This document shows positions 35,509-44,878 of a stretch of 64,000 bases of DNA, piece by piece. This stretch comes from Aminobacter aminovorans (GTDB lineage Bacteria > Pseudomonadota > Alphaproteobacteria > Rhizobiales > Rhizobiaceae): the NCBI RefSeq assembly GCF_900445235.1, contig NZ_UFSM01000001.1, forward strand, positions 4,789,501 through 4,853,500, in the 5' to 3' direction. The position numbers and the translations under genes are program-made. Every line of letters begins with the position of its first letter. Positions within the stretch are counted from its first letter, which is position 1. Under the pieces are notes generated by a model, which was not told the DNA's origin, made no database searches, and saw nothing but the letters and a program-made list of their open reading frames with translations.

Positions 35509-38500
35509 TTATTTGCGCGCCAGGAGCGCCTCGACCAGAGGCTCGTCGACATTGCCGGTAGGCGCCAGAGCGTTGTCCTTCTGGAACGCCATGATCGCGT
35601 CCTTGGTCTTCTGGCCCATCATGCCGTCGGGCTTGCCGGCCTCGTAGCCGTTCCTGTTGAGGATCGCCTGGATGTTCTGCACCGCCCGCTTCATGTCGAC
35701 GTTGGCGGCCGGCGCATCCTGCCAGGCAGCCGGCACCTCGACCGCGTTGGCGGCCGGGTCGAGCGGCTTGGGCTGCCACAATGCAGTCGTCTCTTCAGCA
35801 CGCTTGAGCTGCTCGGGCTTTAGCGCCTTGGCGATCTCGTCGCGCTTGGCGGCAGCATCCTTGTCGCCCTGCTTGGCGACGATGGCGAACCACTTGTAGG
35901 ACTCTTCGAGGTTCTGCTTCATTCCGACGCCCTTGGCAGCGAGGATGCCAAGATTGAACTGGCTGTCCTTGATGCCGAGTTCGGCAGCGCTGGTGAACCA
36001 TCGGTTGGCCGAGTCGTTGTCGACGGTGCCGTCGGCGCCCATGGCGAACAGCACGGCAAGATTGTGCATGGCGCTGGCGTTGCCCTGGGCGGCGGCAAGC
36101 TGGTACCAGGTCTTGGCCTTGATGGCATCGCGTTCGACGCCGGTGCCCTTCTCGTACATGTTGCCGATGCGGTACTGCGCCGGTGCGAAGCCGAGCTCAG
36201 CGGCCTTTTCGTACCATTGGGATGCTGCCTTCATGTCGGCATTGGCGCCGCGCGCTTCGGCATAACGCGAACCCATCTCGTAGAGCGCCTTGGCGTCGCC
36301 GGCATTTGCCGCCTGGCGCAGCGCTTCCGGGCCGACAGCTTCGGGCATGAAGGCTGCCGGGGTGACGGACGGCTTTATGGTCTCGGTGGTAACAGGCTGC
36401 GCCGGGATCGACTGCGTGCTGGTCTGGTCGAGCGCAGCATCGGCCTGCACCTGGTCAGTCGATGCGTCGGCGATCTGCTCGGGCCCGATGGCGGGCGCGC
36501 TGGCGGTCTCGGCCTTGTCGGCATTGCGGACCGGTGCAGCGGCCAGTTCGACAGGCTTTGCCGGCGCCACGGCGGACGCCGTCTTGACCGGCAGCGATGC
36601 AGCTGGCGCTACGGTGATGCTTGCGGTTTCGATCGGGTCACTGATGAATGCCTTGCCGAGTTGCATACCGGCGAGCGCAAGCATCACGGCGCCGACGGCC
36701 ATCAGCACCGACTTGCGGCGGGACTTGATGAGGTCGCCGATGCGCAGCGCCCGCACCGGGCCCTTGAGGTCGGAGCTACGCTTGGCCGCATCGGCCTCGG
36801 CAGCCGCGGCCTGGGCGGCGCGGCGGGCAGCGGCAATGAAGTCGGACTTCGAGGCGTCGGGCTCGTTGGCGCGCACCGTCTCACCGCGTTCGTCGCGGAC
36901 GCGACGCATGATGGCGTTGAGGTCGGGTGCGCCGGAACCCGGCTCCAGCGGACGGTTGGCGATCTTGGGATCGAGCGGCGCGTCGAGCATCATGCCCGGC
37001 GCAGGCGTCTCGACGACAGGCTCGGCAATTTCCGCGGCGATGGGCTGCGGCTTGGCCTTCTTGCTGGTCAAGGCGCGGGCGAGACCGCTCAGCATCGATG
37101 TTCGGGGCGGCTTCTGCTCCTTCTTTTCAGCGCGCACGCCGTCGAGAGCAGCGACTGCGGCGGCGGCTTCGGCGGCTGCCTGGGCCGGACTGCGCGCAGG
37201 GCGGTCGTCGTCAGGCCGGTCGCTTGCGCGACGGCCGAAGGTATGAGGGGCTTCGGGCAGCGGCGCCGGTGCTTCTGGCTCCAGCGACGGCGTTTCGCTG
37301 AGCGACAGCTTCGGCGCCGGCGATAGCATTGTCGTCGACAACAGCTCGGCAACGGAGGCGGGCGGCGCTTCGACAGGCGCCGGCGCTTCGCTGGTCTCGA
37401 TCGAGCCAAGCCGGTCGACGATCTTCAGCAACGTGTCGTGGATCGCCTCGAAGGTCTTGCCGTTGCGCTCGTCGGAGCGGCGGGTCAGCGCTTCGAGTGC
37501 CTTCAGGTCCTGAGCAAGGCCGGCCACCGCGGCCGCCTCCGTGGCCGAGCCGGAGAAGGAACGCACCGCATCCTCGGCGGCCTGGCGGGCTGCCTCGACG
37601 AGCGCATGATGGTTGCCCGAAATCGAGCGCTCGATCTCCTCGAGACGCGGCCGGATGTCCTCGAACTCGGGCAGCGGCGAGCCGGGCCGTGCCAGGTGGT
37701 TCGACAGTTCGCTGACCTGGGCTTCGAGGCCGCGGATGAGGTCGGGATCGATACTCGACACCTGTGCGGCGGAGATTTCGAGACGATTGGAGATGTCGTC
37801 GAGACGGGCTTCGAGCCCGCGCATCGCGAGTTCGGTCGAAGGGTCGGGGCGATTGGTTTCGAGGCGCTGGGCAAAGGCGGTGAAGCGCGCGTCGATGGCT
37901 TCCATGATGCCGGAATGGTCGGCGGCAGGCTGCGTCGACTGGCGATCGAGGCGCTCGCCCAGGTCTTCGAGGCGGCGTTCGAGATCGCGGAACAACACAT
38001 TGCCGTGTTCGAAAGCGTCACCCTGACGACGCTCGAACACGTCGGCCAGCGCATCGAAGCGCTGCTCGATGCCCTGGAAGATCAGGCCGGCGTCAGGTGC
38101 GGCGGGCGTGCGCTCGATCTTATCGGCGATCAGCGAGATCTGGCGTGTCAGGCGCTCGACCGCCTGCTCAGGGATGTCGCTGCGCTGTGCGATGTCGTCG
38201 ACCCGCTCGGAAAGTGTGTTGAGGCGGTCGATGATCTCGGCGGTCGGCTGCTCCGAGGTGATTTCCTCGATCTGGTGGGCAAGGGCAGCGATGCGCACCT
38301 CGATCCGCTCGAACGGCTCGGGATTGAAATGCGGCGTCTGTGCCGCGACCGTCGAAGCGACGATGGCGCGCGAGATTTCGTCGAGGCGCTCGTCGATGAG
38401 GCTGAACATCTCGTCGCCATGGCTGTCGCGCTGGCGCACGAACTGGTCGACTGCGCCCGCAAGCGTGCGAACCTTGTCTTCGATGGAGCGCAGCGACAGC

Positions 38501-39246
38501 GATTCGGGCAGGCTGTTGACGGCGTCGTTGATCTGTTCGAGCCGGCCGGCAAGAGCGGCGAGTGCCGGATCCTCGGGGCGCTGGCGGACATCAGCCGACA
38601 TGCGGTCGGCAAATTCATCCCAGCGGCGGTCGAACTCGTCCCAGCGGCGGTCGACAGAAAGCACTGTCTCCTCGCGTGCGAGATCGCCGAGCGAGCGGCG
38701 GACCTGTTCGAGTTCCAGGCGCAACGTGTTGACGCTCTTGTCGTCGCTGCGTTCGGCGAGCGTGTGGATGGCGCCCGACAGACGCTCCAGTTCGAGGCCG
38801 AGCTCGGCTGCATGGGAGCCGACGGCGCCGGACTGGCTGGCGCGGTCGATGTCCTTGCGCAGCAGGTCGAATTCGCGCTGCAGCCCGGTGCTCATCTGGT
38901 GATGCATCTCCTCGCGCAGCGCGCGGAGTTCAACGGCGATCTTGCCGACAGCGGCGACGCCATCCTCCTGACCGCGGGCGCGGTCTATGTCCCGGGCGAT
39001 GGCCTGGTAGGGGCGCTCGTAGGGTGCGGTGCGGCCATATTCGCCACGCGGCGTGTAACCGGCTGGCGGCGCCTGGCGTGGCGGCGCGCGGTAAGAATCA
39101 GCGGGTGACTCGCGTTGCTCGTTGCGCTGGCGTTCGAGCCGTGCCTCGAGATTTTCGAGCGAGCGATTGAGTTCGTCGAGCGAGGCCAGCGGGCGGCGCT
39201 GCCTGCCGTCGTTGAGGGAATCGAGATAGGACCGCTTGCTGTTCAT
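35509..39246 (-). CDS. podJ: PodJ-like polar localization factor
   Basis: A 1245-residue protein. The cytoplasmic N-terminal 600 residues are charged and heptad-rich (repeated 'LE.RL..I' segments), which predicts long coiled coils. A charged linker leads to one membrane helix at about 845-865. The periplasmic part has Sel1/TPR repeats (about 975-1130; ALYEMGSRYAEARGANAD, AQYRIGNMYEKGTGVERD) and a C-terminal peptidoglycan-binding domain (about 1180-1245; AILNRNGYEAGKPDGMMGQKTKDAI). This order and length match PodJ, which organises the new pole in Caulobacter and Agrobacterium. It is monocistronic, with a 438-bp gap before the divergent MerR gene. Confidence 0.85.
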   Translation of the reverse strand: MNSKRSYLDSLNDGRQRRPLASLDELNRSLENLEARLERQRNEQRESPADSYRAPPRQAPPAGYTPRGEYGRTAPYERPYQAIARDIDRARGQEDGVAAVGKIAVELRALREEMHHQMSTGLQREFDLLRKDIDRASQSGAVGSHAAELGLELERLSGAIHTLAERSDDKSVNTLRLELEQVRRSLGDLAREETVLSVDRRWDEFDRRWDEFADRMSADVRQRPEDPALAALAGRLEQINDAVNSLPESLSLRSIEDKVRTLAGAVDQFVRQRDSHGDEMFSLIDERLDEISRAIVASTVAAQTPHFNPEPFERIEVRIAALAHQIEEITSEQPTAEIIDRLNTLSERVDDIAQRSDIPEQAVERLTRQISLIADKIERTPAAPDAGLIFQGIEQRFDALADVFERRQGDAFEHGNVLFRDLERRLEDLGERLDRQSTQPAADHSGIMEAIDARFTAFAQRLETNRPDPSTELAMRGLEARLDDISNRLEISAAQVSSIDPDLIRGLEAQVSELSNHLARPGSPLPEFEDIRPRLEEIERSISGNHHALVEAARQAAEDAVRSFSGSATEAAAVAGLAQDLKALEALTRRSDERNGKTFEAIHDTLLKIVDRLGSIETSEAPAPVEAPPASVAELLSTTMLSPAPKLSLSETPSLEPEAPAPLPEAPHTFGRRASDRPDDDRPARSPAQAAAEAAAAVAALDGVRAEKKEQKPPRTSMLSGLARALTSKKAKPQPIAAEIAEPVVETPAPGMMLDAPLDPKIANRPLEPGSGAPDLNAIMRRVRDERGETVRANEPDASKSDFIAAARRAAQAAAAEADAAKRSSDLKGPVRALRIGDLIKSRRKSVLMAVGAVMLALAGMQLGKAFISDPIETASITVAPAASLPVKTASAVAPAKPVELAAAPVRNADKAETASAPAIGPEQIADASTDQVQADAALDQTSTQSIPAQPVTTETIKPSVTPAAFMPEAVGPEALRQAANAGDAKALYEMGSRYAEARGANADMKAASQWYEKAAELGFAPAQYRIGNMYEKGTGVERDAIKAKTWYQLAAAQGNASAMHNLAVLFAMGADGTVDNDSANRWFTSAAELGIKDSQFNLGILAAKGVGMKQNLEESYKWFAIVAKQGDKDAAAKRDEIAKALKPEQLKRAEETTALWQPKPLDPAANAVEVPAAWQDAPAANVDMKRAVQNIQAILNRNGYEAGKPDGMMGQKTKDAIMAFQKDNALAPTGNVDEPLVEALLARK

Positions 39247-39684
39247 CGAAACGCCCGTTGGTCAGAGTGCTGGTGCCGGAACCAGAAGTCTCAAGCCTTG
39301 CCGGGACGGAGGCTGCGATCTGCCACGGGAACTTTAGCCCTGGGCATTTCGCCGCCTTCCGAAACCGTGAACAATTCGGTACATGATGACCACGGGGGAA
39401 ACCGACACGGCTACATTTCCCTCAACGTGGTAAACAAGCTCTTAACCAAGCTTAAGAAAGTGCGACGTTGTGTTCCCGCCTTGGCGGTCGGATCGGCCAG
39501 ATTTCCCTTGCGTAGGGTAGGCTGCATCGTTATAGCATTTACGTAACCGTAAGACGTGTACAGATCGCCGTCTTTTGGTAGCATTTACATAGAAACCACG
39601 ATCGGAAGCCTCGCCCCCTACGGCTTCCATCAGAGCACCGGCCGGCCTTGCCGCCATTGCTCGCAATTGGGGATAGCAGAGTAG
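39247..39684. other. 438-bp divergent promoter region, podJ / MerR regulator
   Basis: No gene is supported here. The stretch must hold the promoters of podJ and of the MerR gene. Near the MerR side it contains an imperfect palindrome TTACG, 4 bp, CGTAA at about 39539-39552, which may be an autoregulatory site. A poly-AAGCTT-rich run lies near 39440-39460. Confidence 0.4.
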
Positions 39685-40140
39685 ATGATGAAGCTTGTAT
39701 CGGTCGCCGATGTTGCGGCCAATGAAAACAATCTCTCCGGCGAGGACTACGTCCGCATCGGCGAAATGGCAAAGAAGTATGGCGTCACCTTGCGGACGCT
39801 GCGTTTCTACGAAGACAAGGGGTTGCTCAACCCCAAGCGCGAGGGCGCGACGCGCCTTTACACCCGTCGCGACCGCGCCCGGCTGAAGCTGATCCTGCTC
39901 GGCAGGAAGGTCGGTTTCTCGCTGCGCGACGTCAAGCAGATGATCGACCTCTACGATCCGACCGGCACCAACGCCAAGCAGCTGCGCTTGACCCTCGACA
40001 AGTCGGACAAGCAGTTGGGCCGCCTGCAGAAGCAGCGCCAGTTGCTCGACGAAGCGATCGGCGAACTGAACAACCACATGGCCGTCGTCCGCCAGCTGCT
40101 GGCCGAGCGCACCGCCGTCCAGGCAAGCGCTGCCAGCTGA
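39685..40140 (+). CDS. MerR-family regulator, LiuR-like
   Basis: A 151-residue activator/repressor. After a 20-residue lead, the winged helix-turn-helix spans about 23-90 (RIGEMAKKYGVTLRTLRFYEDKGLLNPKREGATRLY). The YTRRDRARLKLILLGRKVGFSL.DVKQMIDLYD segment is characteristic of the LiuR-type subgroup that controls branched-chain amino-acid and acyl-CoA catabolism. A C-terminal coiled coil (about 105-140) serves dimerisation. No metal-binding cysteines are present. It lies 6.3 kb from the beta-oxidation operon, whose operator is a plausible target; this link is inference. Confidence 0.85.
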   Translation: MMKLVSVADVAANENNLSGEDYVRIGEMAKKYGVTLRTLRFYEDKGLLNPKREGATRLYTRRDRARLKLILLGRKVGFSLRDVKQMIDLYDPTGTNAKQLRLTLDKSDKQLGRLQKQRQLLDEAIGELNNHMAVVRQLLAERTAVQASAAS

Positions 40141-40289
40141 TATCAGGCAACATTGCTTCCTACATGGCCCGGCGCGGGAGACTGCGCCGGGTCGTTTTGC
40201 ATTGGGGTGGCGTTTTTTTTAGATGGTGCGAGCGAAGCGATCGGGTCGACACATCAATGGCGCAACGTTCCGCCGCCCAGCGAAAAAGA

Positions 40290-41003
40290 TTAACCCGGCC
40301 TGAGTAACGACCCGGCAATCGGATAGACCCGACTCGTCCCGATCATATACGCCGTCGGCGCTCCCTCCCGGAACATGCCGCGATAAGCCCGGTCGAGCAC
40401 GTTGAGCGAACCGGTGAAGGCGCCGAAAGCAGGCATGATAAGGCGCGCGCCGTCGCTGGCGAAGCAGCGCCGGCGAACCGAGCGGCCGCGCTGGACGATG
40501 CGGGCGCAAGGGTGCAGGTGGCCGGCAATCTCGCCCTCGGCGTGGCCCTTCGACGGCTCGTGGCGAAACACCAGGCCGGCGACCGCAAGCTCCTCGACTG
40601 TTTCGCCCGGCAGGTCGTCGGGCGCATCAGGATCGTGGTTGCCTGCGATCCAGAACCAGCTCCGCCCGGCTATCATCGCCATCAGGCTGGCACGAAACGG
40701 TTCGGGCAGCCGTGCCGCACCCTCGCCGTCGTGAAAACTGTCGCCGAGACTGACGATGGTACGCGGCTGGTAGTCCGCGACCACCTCGGCAAGCCGCCGA
40801 AGCGTCGCCGCCGTATCATAGGGCGGAATCAGCCGACCGCGGCGGGCATGCGACGAGCCCTTCTCCAGATGCAGGTCGGAAACGACGAGCAGGTCGATAT
40901 CAGGGAAATGCACAACGCCGCGCCAATCGCAGGCCGCGCGCACGCCAGCGACCGCAATCGCCTCGCAGCCAACCCTGGTCAGTTCACGCGCGGCTATGTT
41001 CAT
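40290..41003 (-). CDS. pdeM: Ligase-associated DNA damage response endonuclease PdeM
   Basis: A 237-residue calcineurin-like metallophosphoesterase. The metal motifs are in order: SDLHLEKGSS, SLGDSFHDGEG, AGNHDPDAP and GHLHPCARI. That pattern and length match PdeM, one of the four proteins of the ligase-associated DNA damage response set. Its start overlaps the helicase stop by 4 bp, so it is coupled to the helicase. It probably acts as a manganese-dependent nuclease or phosphatase at damaged DNA ends. Confidence 0.92.
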   Translation of the reverse strand: MNIAARELTRVGCEAIAVAGVRAACDWRGVVHFPDIDLLVVSDLHLEKGSSHARRGRLIPPYDTAATLRRLAEVVADYQPRTIVSLGDSFHDGEGAARLPEPFRASLMAMIAGRSWFWIAGNHDPDAPDDLPGETVEELAVAGLVFRHEPSKGHAEGEIAGHLHPCARIVQRGRSVRRRCFASDGARLIMPAFGAFTGSLNVLDRAYRGMFREGAPTAYMIGTSRVYPIAGSLLRPG

Positions 41004-43543
41004 GTGCTTCCCATCGCCTCTTCGATCAGGTCCGCAGCCTCCAGAAGCAGCGTGTCGTTGGCCTCGCCATTGACCGGCTCGCGGCCGATCTCGAGCATGA
41101 CGGGCACCGCCAGCGGCGAGATCTGGTCGAGCATCTTATGAACGATTCGCCCATGGATGCGCGAGAGCATCTCGGCCAGCCTCCTGACATCGAGCAGCCC
41201 GCTTGCGGCGTCCGCCCGCGTCGCCTTGAGCAGGATGTGGTCGGGCTCATGGCTGCGCAAGACGTCGTAGATGAGGTCGGCCGAAACTGTCACCTGCCGG
41301 CCGCTTTTTTCTTGCCCCGGGAAACGCTTCTCTATCAGGCCCGCGATCACGGCGCAGTTGCGGAAGGTGCGTTTGAGCAGCCAGCTGTCGGCGAGCCAGG
41401 CCTCGAGGTCGTCGCCAAGCATGTCCTCGTCGAACAGCTCGGCCAGTGACGGCTTCCTGCCCTTGAACATGCGCCCGAGATCGCCCAGCGCCCAGATCGC
41501 CAGCGAATAGTCGGTGGCGACGAAGCCAAGCGGCCTGGCTCCCATGCGCTCCAGTCGGCGGGTCAACAGCATGCCGAGCGTCTGGTGCGCCAGCCGTCCC
41601 TCGAAGGGATAGGCGACCATGTAGAACCTTTCACCACGCGGAAAGGTCTCGACCAGAAGGTCCTCCTGGCGCGGCAGCACCGACTTCTCCTGCTGGAAGC
41701 GCAGCCAGTCGGCCACCTGCTCCGGCAGCGCCTGCCATCGTGCGGGGTCGGCCAGCATGCCGCGCACCTGGTCGGCGAGATAGGTCGACAGCGGAAACTT
41801 GCCGCCGGCGTAGGACGGCACAAGCACGTTGCCGCCGCCGCCCGTCGAGACATAACACTCGTTCTCGCGGATGCCCTCGAAACGCAGCACCTTGCCGGCG
41901 AACATGAACATGTCGCCGATCGAAAGCGTCTCGACGAAATACTCCTCGATCTTGCCGAGCGGAGCGCCGCCGCGCAGCGTAAGTGCTGCAGCGGTGCCCG
42001 CGCCCGCCTTGCCTTTGGCGCGGGTGTAGCGGACGTTCAGCATCGGCGCCTCGATGATGGTGCCGACATTCAATCTGTATTGCTGGGCGATGCGCGGGTT
42101 GGACACCCGCCACTTGCCGTCCTTGGTCTTGCGGATACGGGCATAACGCTCGTAGCTGCGCAGCGCGTAGCCGCCAGTGGCGACGAAATCGACGACGCGG
42201 TCGAAACTGTCGCGGTCGAGCCCAGCATAGGGAGCCGCCCCAGTCACCTCGGCATAGAGCTCGTCGGCATCAAAGGGTGCTGCGCAGGCGCAACCCAGCA
42301 CATGCTGGGCCAGCACGTCGAGCGCGCCGTCGATTAGCGGCGGGGTGTCCTGCGCGCCCAAATAGTTGGCCTCGAGTGCTGCCCGACACTCCAGTACCTC
42401 GAAGCGGTTGGCCGGTACCAGGATCGCCCGGCTCGGCTCGTCCATCCTGTGGTTGGCGCGGCCGATGCGCTGGGCCAACCGGCTCGCTCCCTTGGGTGCG
42501 CCGACATGGACGACGAGATCGACGTCGCCCCAGTCGATGCCGAGGTCGAGCGTCGAGGTGGCGACGACGGCGCGTAGGAAGTTGTCGGCCATGGCCTTCT
42601 CGACCTTGCGGCGCTGGCCGACGTCGAGCGAGCCATGATGCAGCGCAATCGGCAGATTGTCGTCGTTCACACGCCACAGCTCCTGGAACAGGAGCTCCGC
42701 CTGGCTGCGGGTGTTGACGAACAAAAGCGTCGTCTGGTGCCGGCGGATCGCGTCGTAGACCTCGGGGATGGCATAACGCGCCGAATGCCCCGACCACGGC
42801 ACGCGTTCCTTGGAATCGAGGATCGTGATCTCTGGCCTAGCCCCGCCCGACACCGTGATCAGGTCGGCCATCTGGCCTGCAGGATTCTGCCTGACCAGCC
42901 AGCGCCGCAGCTCGTCCGGCTCGGCCACCGTCGCCGACAGGCCAATCGCCTGCAGGTCCGGCACGAACGCCCTGAGCCGCGCTAGCCCGAGGGACAGAAG
43001 ATGCCCGCGCTTGGAAGTCACCAGCGAGTGCAGCTCGTCGAGCACCAGATAGCGCAGGCCGTTGAAGAAGCGGTCGGCATCGGGCGAGGCAATCAGCAGC
43101 GCCAGCTGCTCGGGCGTCGTCAGCAGAATGTCCGGCGGCGACAGCTTCTGTCGCGTGCGCTTGTGCTGCGGTGTGTCGCCGGTGCGCGTCTCCATCTTGA
43201 TCGGCAGCTTCATCTCGTCGACCGGCTTGCCGAGGTTGCGCTCGATGTCGACGGCGAGCGCCTTGAGCGGCGAGATGTAAAGCGTATGTACGCCGCGCTG
43301 CGGTTCGCCTGGGCGCTTCTTAGGCCTGACCGCCAGATCCGTCAGCGCCGGCAGGAAACCGGCCAGCGTCTTGCCGGCGCCGGTGGGCGCGATCAGCAGC
43401 ACCGAGTTGCCCTGTTGCGCGCTGGCCAGGAGATCAAGCTGGTGGGGACGCGGCGACCAACCGCGCTCGGCGAACCATCGCGCGAATGGCTCCGGCAGCA
43501 TCGCGGCAGTCGAATTCGGCTCCAGTCGCGCTTGGCTCGTCAC
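41000..43543 (-). CDS. Ligase-associated DNA damage response DEXH helicase
   Basis: An 847-residue superfamily 2 helicase of the Lhr type. Walker A is APTGAGKT near residue 54, and the DExH box is DELH in YLVLDELHSLV. Motif III SAT and the motif VI region RLAQRIGRANHR follow, then the Lhr core winged-helix and beta-barrel regions. It probably translocates 3' to 5' and unwinds damaged DNA for the exonuclease, PdeM and ligase. It is first in a two-gene unit with pdeM; the nearest plus-strand gene starts 172 bp away. Confidence 0.93.
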   Translation of the reverse strand: MTSQARLEPNSTAAMLPEPFARWFAERGWSPRPHQLDLLASAQQGNSVLLIAPTGAGKTLAGFLPALTDLAVRPKKRPGEPQRGVHTLYISPLKALAVDIERNLGKPVDEMKLPIKMETRTGDTPQHKRTRQKLSPPDILLTTPEQLALLIASPDADRFFNGLRYLVLDELHSLVTSKRGHLLSLGLARLRAFVPDLQAIGLSATVAEPDELRRWLVRQNPAGQMADLITVSGGARPEITILDSKERVPWSGHSARYAIPEVYDAIRRHQTTLLFVNTRSQAELLFQELWRVNDDNLPIALHHGSLDVGQRRKVEKAMADNFLRAVVATSTLDLGIDWGDVDLVVHVGAPKGASRLAQRIGRANHRMDEPSRAILVPANRFEVLECRAALEANYLGAQDTPPLIDGALDVLAQHVLGCACAAPFDADELYAEVTGAAPYAGLDRDSFDRVVDFVATGGYALRSYERYARIRKTKDGKWRVSNPRIAQQYRLNVGTIIEAPMLNVRYTRAKGKAGAGTAAALTLRGGAPLGKIEEYFVETLSIGDMFMFAGKVLRFEGIRENECYVSTGGGGNVLVPSYAGGKFPLSTYLADQVRGMLADPARWQALPEQVADWLRFQQEKSVLPRQEDLLVETFPRGERFYMVAYPFEGRLAHQTLGMLLTRRLERMGARPLGFVATDYSLAIWALGDLGRMFKGRKPSLAELFDEDMLGDDLEAWLADSWLLKRTFRNCAVIAGLIEKRFPGQEKSGRQVTVSADLIYDVLRSHEPDHILLKATRADAASGLLDVRRLAEMLSRIHGRIVHKMLDQISPLAVPVMLEIGREPVNGEANDTLLLEAADLIEEAMGST

Positions 43544-43715
43544 GCCCCATGCCTAGCGCGGCGAACGTGCTGCGCCAAGCGAAATCTGGAACAAAAAGGG
43601 ATCAAGATAATCCCCGTTTCGCTGACCGGCCAGGTGCCCTTCCTTCGCGACGTAACAGGCTTGCATCCGAAGCACTGCCGTATCAGATGGGAAGCCAAAC
43701 TCAGGACTGCCCCCC

Positions 43716-43889
43716 ATGACCGACACCGCCTCCCACGAAGCCCGCATCACCGAGCTGGAAAAACTCGTCCGCGACCTTCAGGCCCAAATGGAAGCCTTGC
43801 AACAGCAGGTAGCCCCCATCGCCAAACCGGCTGAAAAGCCGCTGCGCTCGCGCGGCATGTTCGGCAGCCCGATCAGCAGTCGGCGCTAG
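43716..43889 (+). CDS. 57-residue coiled-coil protein, SlyX-like
   Basis: A short open frame from ATG 43716 to TAG 43887-43889. It encodes a charged heptad helix (ARITELEKLVRDLQAQMEAL, residues 9-28) followed by QQQVAP and a basic tail ending SPISSRR. The pattern resembles SlyX, a small coiled-coil family of unknown function, though it is shorter. The stop overlaps the stop of the convergent methyltransferase by 4 bp. Expression is not proven; coding use is consistent with its neighbours. Confidence 0.55.
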   Translation: MTDTASHEARITELEKLVRDLQAQMEALQQQVAPIAKPAEKPLRSRGMFGSPISSRR

Positions 43890-44812
43890 GCGTACTCCGT
43901 CACCACGATCAGTCCCTCGACCGGCTCGCGGCGATCCTGGCGGATGACGGCGCGCTCCAGCGAAACCAGCCGCAGTCCGGCAGCGGCGATCAGGCCGTGC
44001 ACGTAGGCCTCGGAATGGGCGTAGCGTCGCGAGGCCTGCAGCTCGAAGACTCCCTCGCCCTGGAGACGTTCGACGGAAAAAGCAAAAAGGCCCCCAGGCG
44101 CCAGCATCTTCATGACGCTCGAAAACACCTGGTCAAGCGCGCCGAGATACATAAAAACGTCGGCCGCCGTGACGAGATCGGCGGTAGGTCCCTCCGGCTC
44201 CAGTTCCTGCAAATCGGCCTTGACCAGATGGTCGTACACCCCCTTGTCGCGCGCCTTGCGCAGCATCTCCGCCGAGATGTCGTAACCGTCGAGTTGCTTC
44301 GCCACCGGCCTGAGCTTGACGCCCATCAGGCCGGTGCCGCAGCCAAGATCGGCGGCATGTATGAATGCGTTGCGCCCGGTCGCCGCGATCGCCGCCGTCA
44401 GCAGCTCCGGCACGCGGTAATGCAACGTCTCCACCAGCGCATGGTCGAACTTTTCGGCGTATTGGTCGAACAGCATCTCGACGAAGGCGCTGGGCGGACT
44501 GTCGGCTGCTGGTGCTGCCCCGATCAGCTGCAGCTTGAGCGCAGCGCCCGGCCGATCGGCTGGCTCGAACTTCAGTGACATGCGCCACGCCTCGGCGGCG
44601 GCCTCCTTCTGGCCGGCAGCCTCCTGCATCTCGCCAAGTCGGAACCAGCCCATCGCCCAGCCGGGCGCGAGCTCAAGTGCCCCGAGCATCAATTCGGCTG
44701 CGGCGACATGGTCGCCGGAACCGAACAGCATTTCGGCATAATCCGCCCGCCGGTCGGCAAGCAGGTCGTTGGAAGAGAGCTGCAACGGCGTCAAGCGCGG
44801 TATCCATGACAA
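43886..44812 (-). CDS. TPR-containing class I SAM methyltransferase
   Basis: A 308-residue protein. The N-terminal 100 residues form two or three TPR helices (ADYAEMLFGSGDHVAAAELMLGALELAPG...). The C-terminal Methyltransf_12/25-type domain has motif I ADLGCGTGLMGVKL (about 148-161) and later DLVTAADVFMYLG. The acceptor is unknown; proteins with this layout are annotated as contractile-injection or small-molecule methyltransferases in some genomes, but I see no context for that here. It stands between the two halves of the DNA-damage set, on the minus strand. Confidence 0.85.
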   Translation of the reverse strand: MSWIPRLTPLQLSSNDLLADRRADYAEMLFGSGDHVAAAELMLGALELAPGWAMGWFRLGEMQEAAGQKEAAAEAWRMSLKFEPADRPGAALKLQLIGAAPAADSPPSAFVEMLFDQYAEKFDHALVETLHYRVPELLTAAIAATGRNAFIHAADLGCGTGLMGVKLRPVAKQLDGYDISAEMLRKARDKGVYDHLVKADLQELEPEGPTADLVTAADVFMYLGALDQVFSSVMKMLAPGGLFAFSVERLQGEGVFELQASRRYAHSEAYVHGLIAAAGLRLVSLERAVIRQDRREPVEGLIVVTEYA

Positions 44813-44878
44813 GGAGGGTGGCGCGCATTACTGCCAAACCGGGCTTCCACGCAAGCAGCAAATGCCTATCTTGAGAGG

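Noticed and set aside
35509..39246. ExoR-like regulator because of Sel1 repeats
   Set aside because: The long coiled-coil cytoplasmic part, single membrane helix and terminal peptidoglycan-binding domain fit PodJ; ExoR is much shorter and fully periplasmic.
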